Positions 13,806 to 14,793 of a DNA stretch of 14,793 nt are shown in pieces (the stretch's first letter is position 1; each line of letters opens with the position of its first letter). Where the stretch lies: positions 1 through 14,793 of the forward strand of contig JBBSMN010000056.1 of assembly GCA_038233135.1 (NCBI GenBank), given 5' to 3'. Under the pieces are notes generated by a model. That model had not been told where the DNA came from and made no database searches. It saw nothing but the letters and a program-made list of their open reading frames with translations. Source of the DNA: JACCVL01 sp038233135 (lineage in GTDB: Bacteria; Actinomycetota; Actinomycetes; Propionibacteriales; Nocardioidaceae). A program made the translations under genes and the position numbers.

Positions 13806-14397
13806 ACGGCCCCAGCGAGCCGGTGCCGAGCCAAGCGGGCACTGCACGCGGCTGCACGGTCGGGCGGCGGGAGGGTTCGATGCTCATCGGGTCGCGCGGC
13901 AGCAGTCGCACAGGTCCGCCACCGAGGTAGTCCATCGGGTCGACGTAGCGGTCGCCGATCCGCGCGCCGAGGTGCAGGCACGCCGTTGGCAGGCAGTGAC
14001 CGCCGGCCAGGGTGAGCGTGCCGACGACCTGCCCGGCCGCAACCCGGTCGCCCCGGGCGACCACGCGCAGGACCGGCTCGTAGGTCGACCGCAGCAGGCC
14101 GTGGTCGACGACGACGACGCCGCGACCAGCCACCGCGCCGGCAAAACTGACCCGTCCCGCGTCCACGGCCAGCACCGGTTGGCCCACCGTGGCGGCCAGA
14201 TCGACCCCACGGTGCCCGGGACCGTACGGACCTGCGGGCGCCTCGAAGGGCGTCACGACCTCGGGCCGTGGTTGCAGCGGCCAGGACCACGGCGGGCCCT
14301 GCCTCGCGGTCGCCGGGCCGCCGACTGCGGCGACGATCGCACTCGCGACCAGTGCGACAAGCATCGCCAGCGTGCCCCGGCGAGCAGAGTGCCTCAT
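13753..14397 (-). CDS. Secreted M23 (LytM-type) peptidase-like protein, catalytic His replaced by Cys
   Basis: The 214-residue protein has a Sec signal peptide (RHSARR, hydrophobic 9-26, likely cleavage near ATA-R at 29-32). An M23 domain follows with the first zinc motif GHRGVDLA (H62, D66), LAVDAGRVSFAG, and the second motif region CLHLGARIG. The usual H-x-H is C140-L-H142, so the zinc-binding His is kept but the catalytic His is not. A nearby Cys135 could pair with Cys140. I recall CLHWG-like forms in other actinobacterial homologues, so this may be a subfamily trait. It may be a degenerate LytM factor that binds or regulates peptidoglycan enzymes. The tail after about residue 168 is Pro/Arg-rich, and its last 17 codons are antisense to xerC. 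Confidence 0.88.
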   Translation of the reverse strand: MRHSARRGTLAMLVALVASAIVAAVGGPATARQGPPWSWPLQPRPEVVTPFEAPAGPYGPGHRGVDLAATVGQPVLAVDAGRVSFAGAVAGRGVVVVDHGLLRSTYEPVLRVVARGDRVAAGQVVGTLTLAGGHCLPTACLHLGARIGDRYVDPMDYLGGGPVRLLPRDPMSIEPSRRPTVQPRAVPAWLGTGSLGPFRPADEPTRTRPGGGRR

Positions 14398-14403
14398 GCC
14401 GAC

Positions 14404-14409
14404 AGTCTG
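14404..14409 (-). promoter_or_regulatory. Possible leaderless -10 of the M23 gene
   Basis: On the minus strand CAGACT lies 6 nt before the ATG at 14397, the spacing seen for the other leaderless candidates, and there is no Shine-Dalgarno sequence. Only the key A and T match TANNNT and no -35 is evident. Confidence 0.25.
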
Positions 14410-14446
14410 GGAGCTGGCGAGTCATGGTGGGGGCGCACGACCCCCT

Positions 14447-14487
14447 GGCTGTGGACGTCGGCCGAACGGTCGATTGGGCTGTGGACG
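14447..14487 (+). repeat. Two 11-bp direct repeats 30 bp apart at the rpsB promoter
   Basis: GGCTGTGGACG occurs at 14447-14457 and 14477-14487. The second copy overlaps the end of the candidate -35. The 30-bp period is close to three helical turns, placing both on one DNA face. TGTGGAC also matches seven of nine bases of the actinobacterial DnaA box complement (TGTGGACAA). Confidence 0.6.
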
Positions 14488-14504
14488 GCCCCCTCCCGTA
14501 CGCT
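14474..14504 (+). promoter_or_regulatory. Candidate sigma-A promoter of rpsB
   Basis: TTGGGC (14474-14479) and TACGCT (14499-14504) are 19 nt apart. The -10 fits TANNNT and the -35 context CGATTGGGC equals that before rpsP. Transcription near 14511 would give a leader of about 190 nt. Confidence 0.5.
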
Positions 14505-14510
14505 GTTCGT

Positions 14511-14700
14511 AGCGACTCGTCTGACGAGTCGACTTCGCACGCCCACCACCCGTCTGGCGACGGGATGGTCCCTACCGGTCCCCGGGGCGACGCCCGGCGG
14601 CAGGGAACCCATCGTGGGCGTCAGGGCGCCGACGCCCGTCGGCGCGACAACCGGAAGCGACGCATGCCCAGGCAGCGCGTCGAAGACAAGGAGCACGGCA
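14511..14700 (+). promoter_or_regulatory. Structured 5' leader of rpsB with three predicted hairpins
   Basis: The gene-free stretch 14398-14700 holds the rpsB promoter and this leader. Hairpin 1 has CGACTCGT (14513-14520) and ACGAGTCG (14524-14531) around a CTG loop, at the expected 5' end of the RNA. Hairpin 2 has GATGGTCCCT (14564-14573) pairing with 14602-14613, with a 2-nt bulge and an inner CCGGG/CCCGG stem. Hairpin 3 has GGGCGTC (14616-14622) and GACGCCC (14631-14637). None is followed by a T-run. An autoregulatory S2 leader is a reasonable inference. The Shine-Dalgarno AAGGAG (14688-14693) is 7 nt from ATG 14701. Confidence 0.5.
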
Positions 14701-14793
14701 ATGGCCGTCGTCACCATGCGGCAGCTGCTCGAGAGCGGCGTCCACTTCGGGCACCAGACTCGGCGCTGGAACCCCAAGATGAAGCGCTTCATC
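14701..14793 (+). CDS. rpsB: 30S ribosomal protein S2 (uS2), 3'-truncated by window edge
   Basis: Only the first 31 codons are present. They read AVVTMRQLLESGVHFGHQTR followed by RWNPKMKRFI, the conserved N-terminus of S2. uS2 is a late-binding protein at the 30S head-body junction and interacts with S1-like proteins. ATG 14701 is supported by AAGGAG at 7 nt and by homology. In actinobacteria tsf normally follows, outside this window. A long structured leader and its own promoter precede it. Confidence 0.97.
   Translation, partial: MAVVTMRQLLESGVHFGHQTRRWNPKMKRFI

Noticed and set aside
13806..14397. Plus-strand open frames opposite the M23 gene (for example 13487-13930, 14189-14512)
   Set aside because: No signal or motif; the minus-strand frame carries a signal peptide and M23 motifs.

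Overview
This window is a stretch of conserved core chromosome from a high-GC Gram-positive bacterium (Actinomycetota). Four things point there: strong GC bias with frequent GTG starts, the actinobacterial-only DUF2469 gene, a bS16 protein with a long Lys/Ala-then-acidic tail, and gene order. From memory, the order glnD-ffh-amidohydrolase, rpsP-khpA-rimM-trmD-rplS-lepB-rnhB-DUF2469, yraN-comM-dprA-xerC, M23 peptidase, rpsB closely follows the Mycobacterium tuberculosis Rv2918c-Rv2890c neighbourhood. I cannot name a genus. No insertion sequence, prophage, CRISPR array, tRNA or rRNA is visible, and no anonymous multi-gene system was found. The interesting material lies in regulatory sequence and in single-residue or repeat oddities of well-known genes.

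Layout. Positions 1-2184 hold the C-terminal three quarters or more of GlnD, the PII uridylyl/adenylyl-transferase; the window cuts its nucleotidyltransferase domain. Positions 2229-3830 encode Ffh, the SRP GTPase, with a seven-copy Met-Pro-Gly minisatellite in its tail. Positions 3858-4946 encode a metal-dependent amidohydrolase of unknown substrate. A 286-nt gap with a sigma-A-like promoter leads into the tightly packed rpsP-khpA-rimM-trmD operon (5233-7311; gaps 5, 6 and 1 nt), which makes ribosomal protein S16, a KH RNA-binding protein, a 30S maturation factor and the tRNA m1G37 methyltransferase. A structured 182-nt gap precedes rplS (L19). Then come lepB (signal peptidase I), rnhB (RNase HII) and the DUF2469 gene.

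From 9663 to 13805 four genes overlap by 1-4 nt at their stop/start codons: yraN, comM (YifB-type AAA+ ATPase), dprA and xerC. They form a DNA-processing and recombination unit whose ComM lacks the usual Walker B glutamate. A convergent secreted M23-family protein (13753-14397, minus strand) overlaps the 3' end of xerC. A 303-nt divergent intergenic region carries a candidate rpsB promoter with spaced direct repeats and a leader with three predicted hairpins. The window ends 31 codons into rpsB (S2).

Recurrent regulation. The hexamer TAGGCT appears three times at gene boundaries, twice built from the stop codon of the upstream gene. In front of lepB and rnhB (and as TAGCGT before the amidohydrolase) it lies 6-8 nt from the start codon, as expected for leaderless transcripts. 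The ribosomal-protein promoters before rpsP and rpsB share a CGATTGGGC -35 region. All domain calls are by eye; no database search, folding or GC calculation was run.
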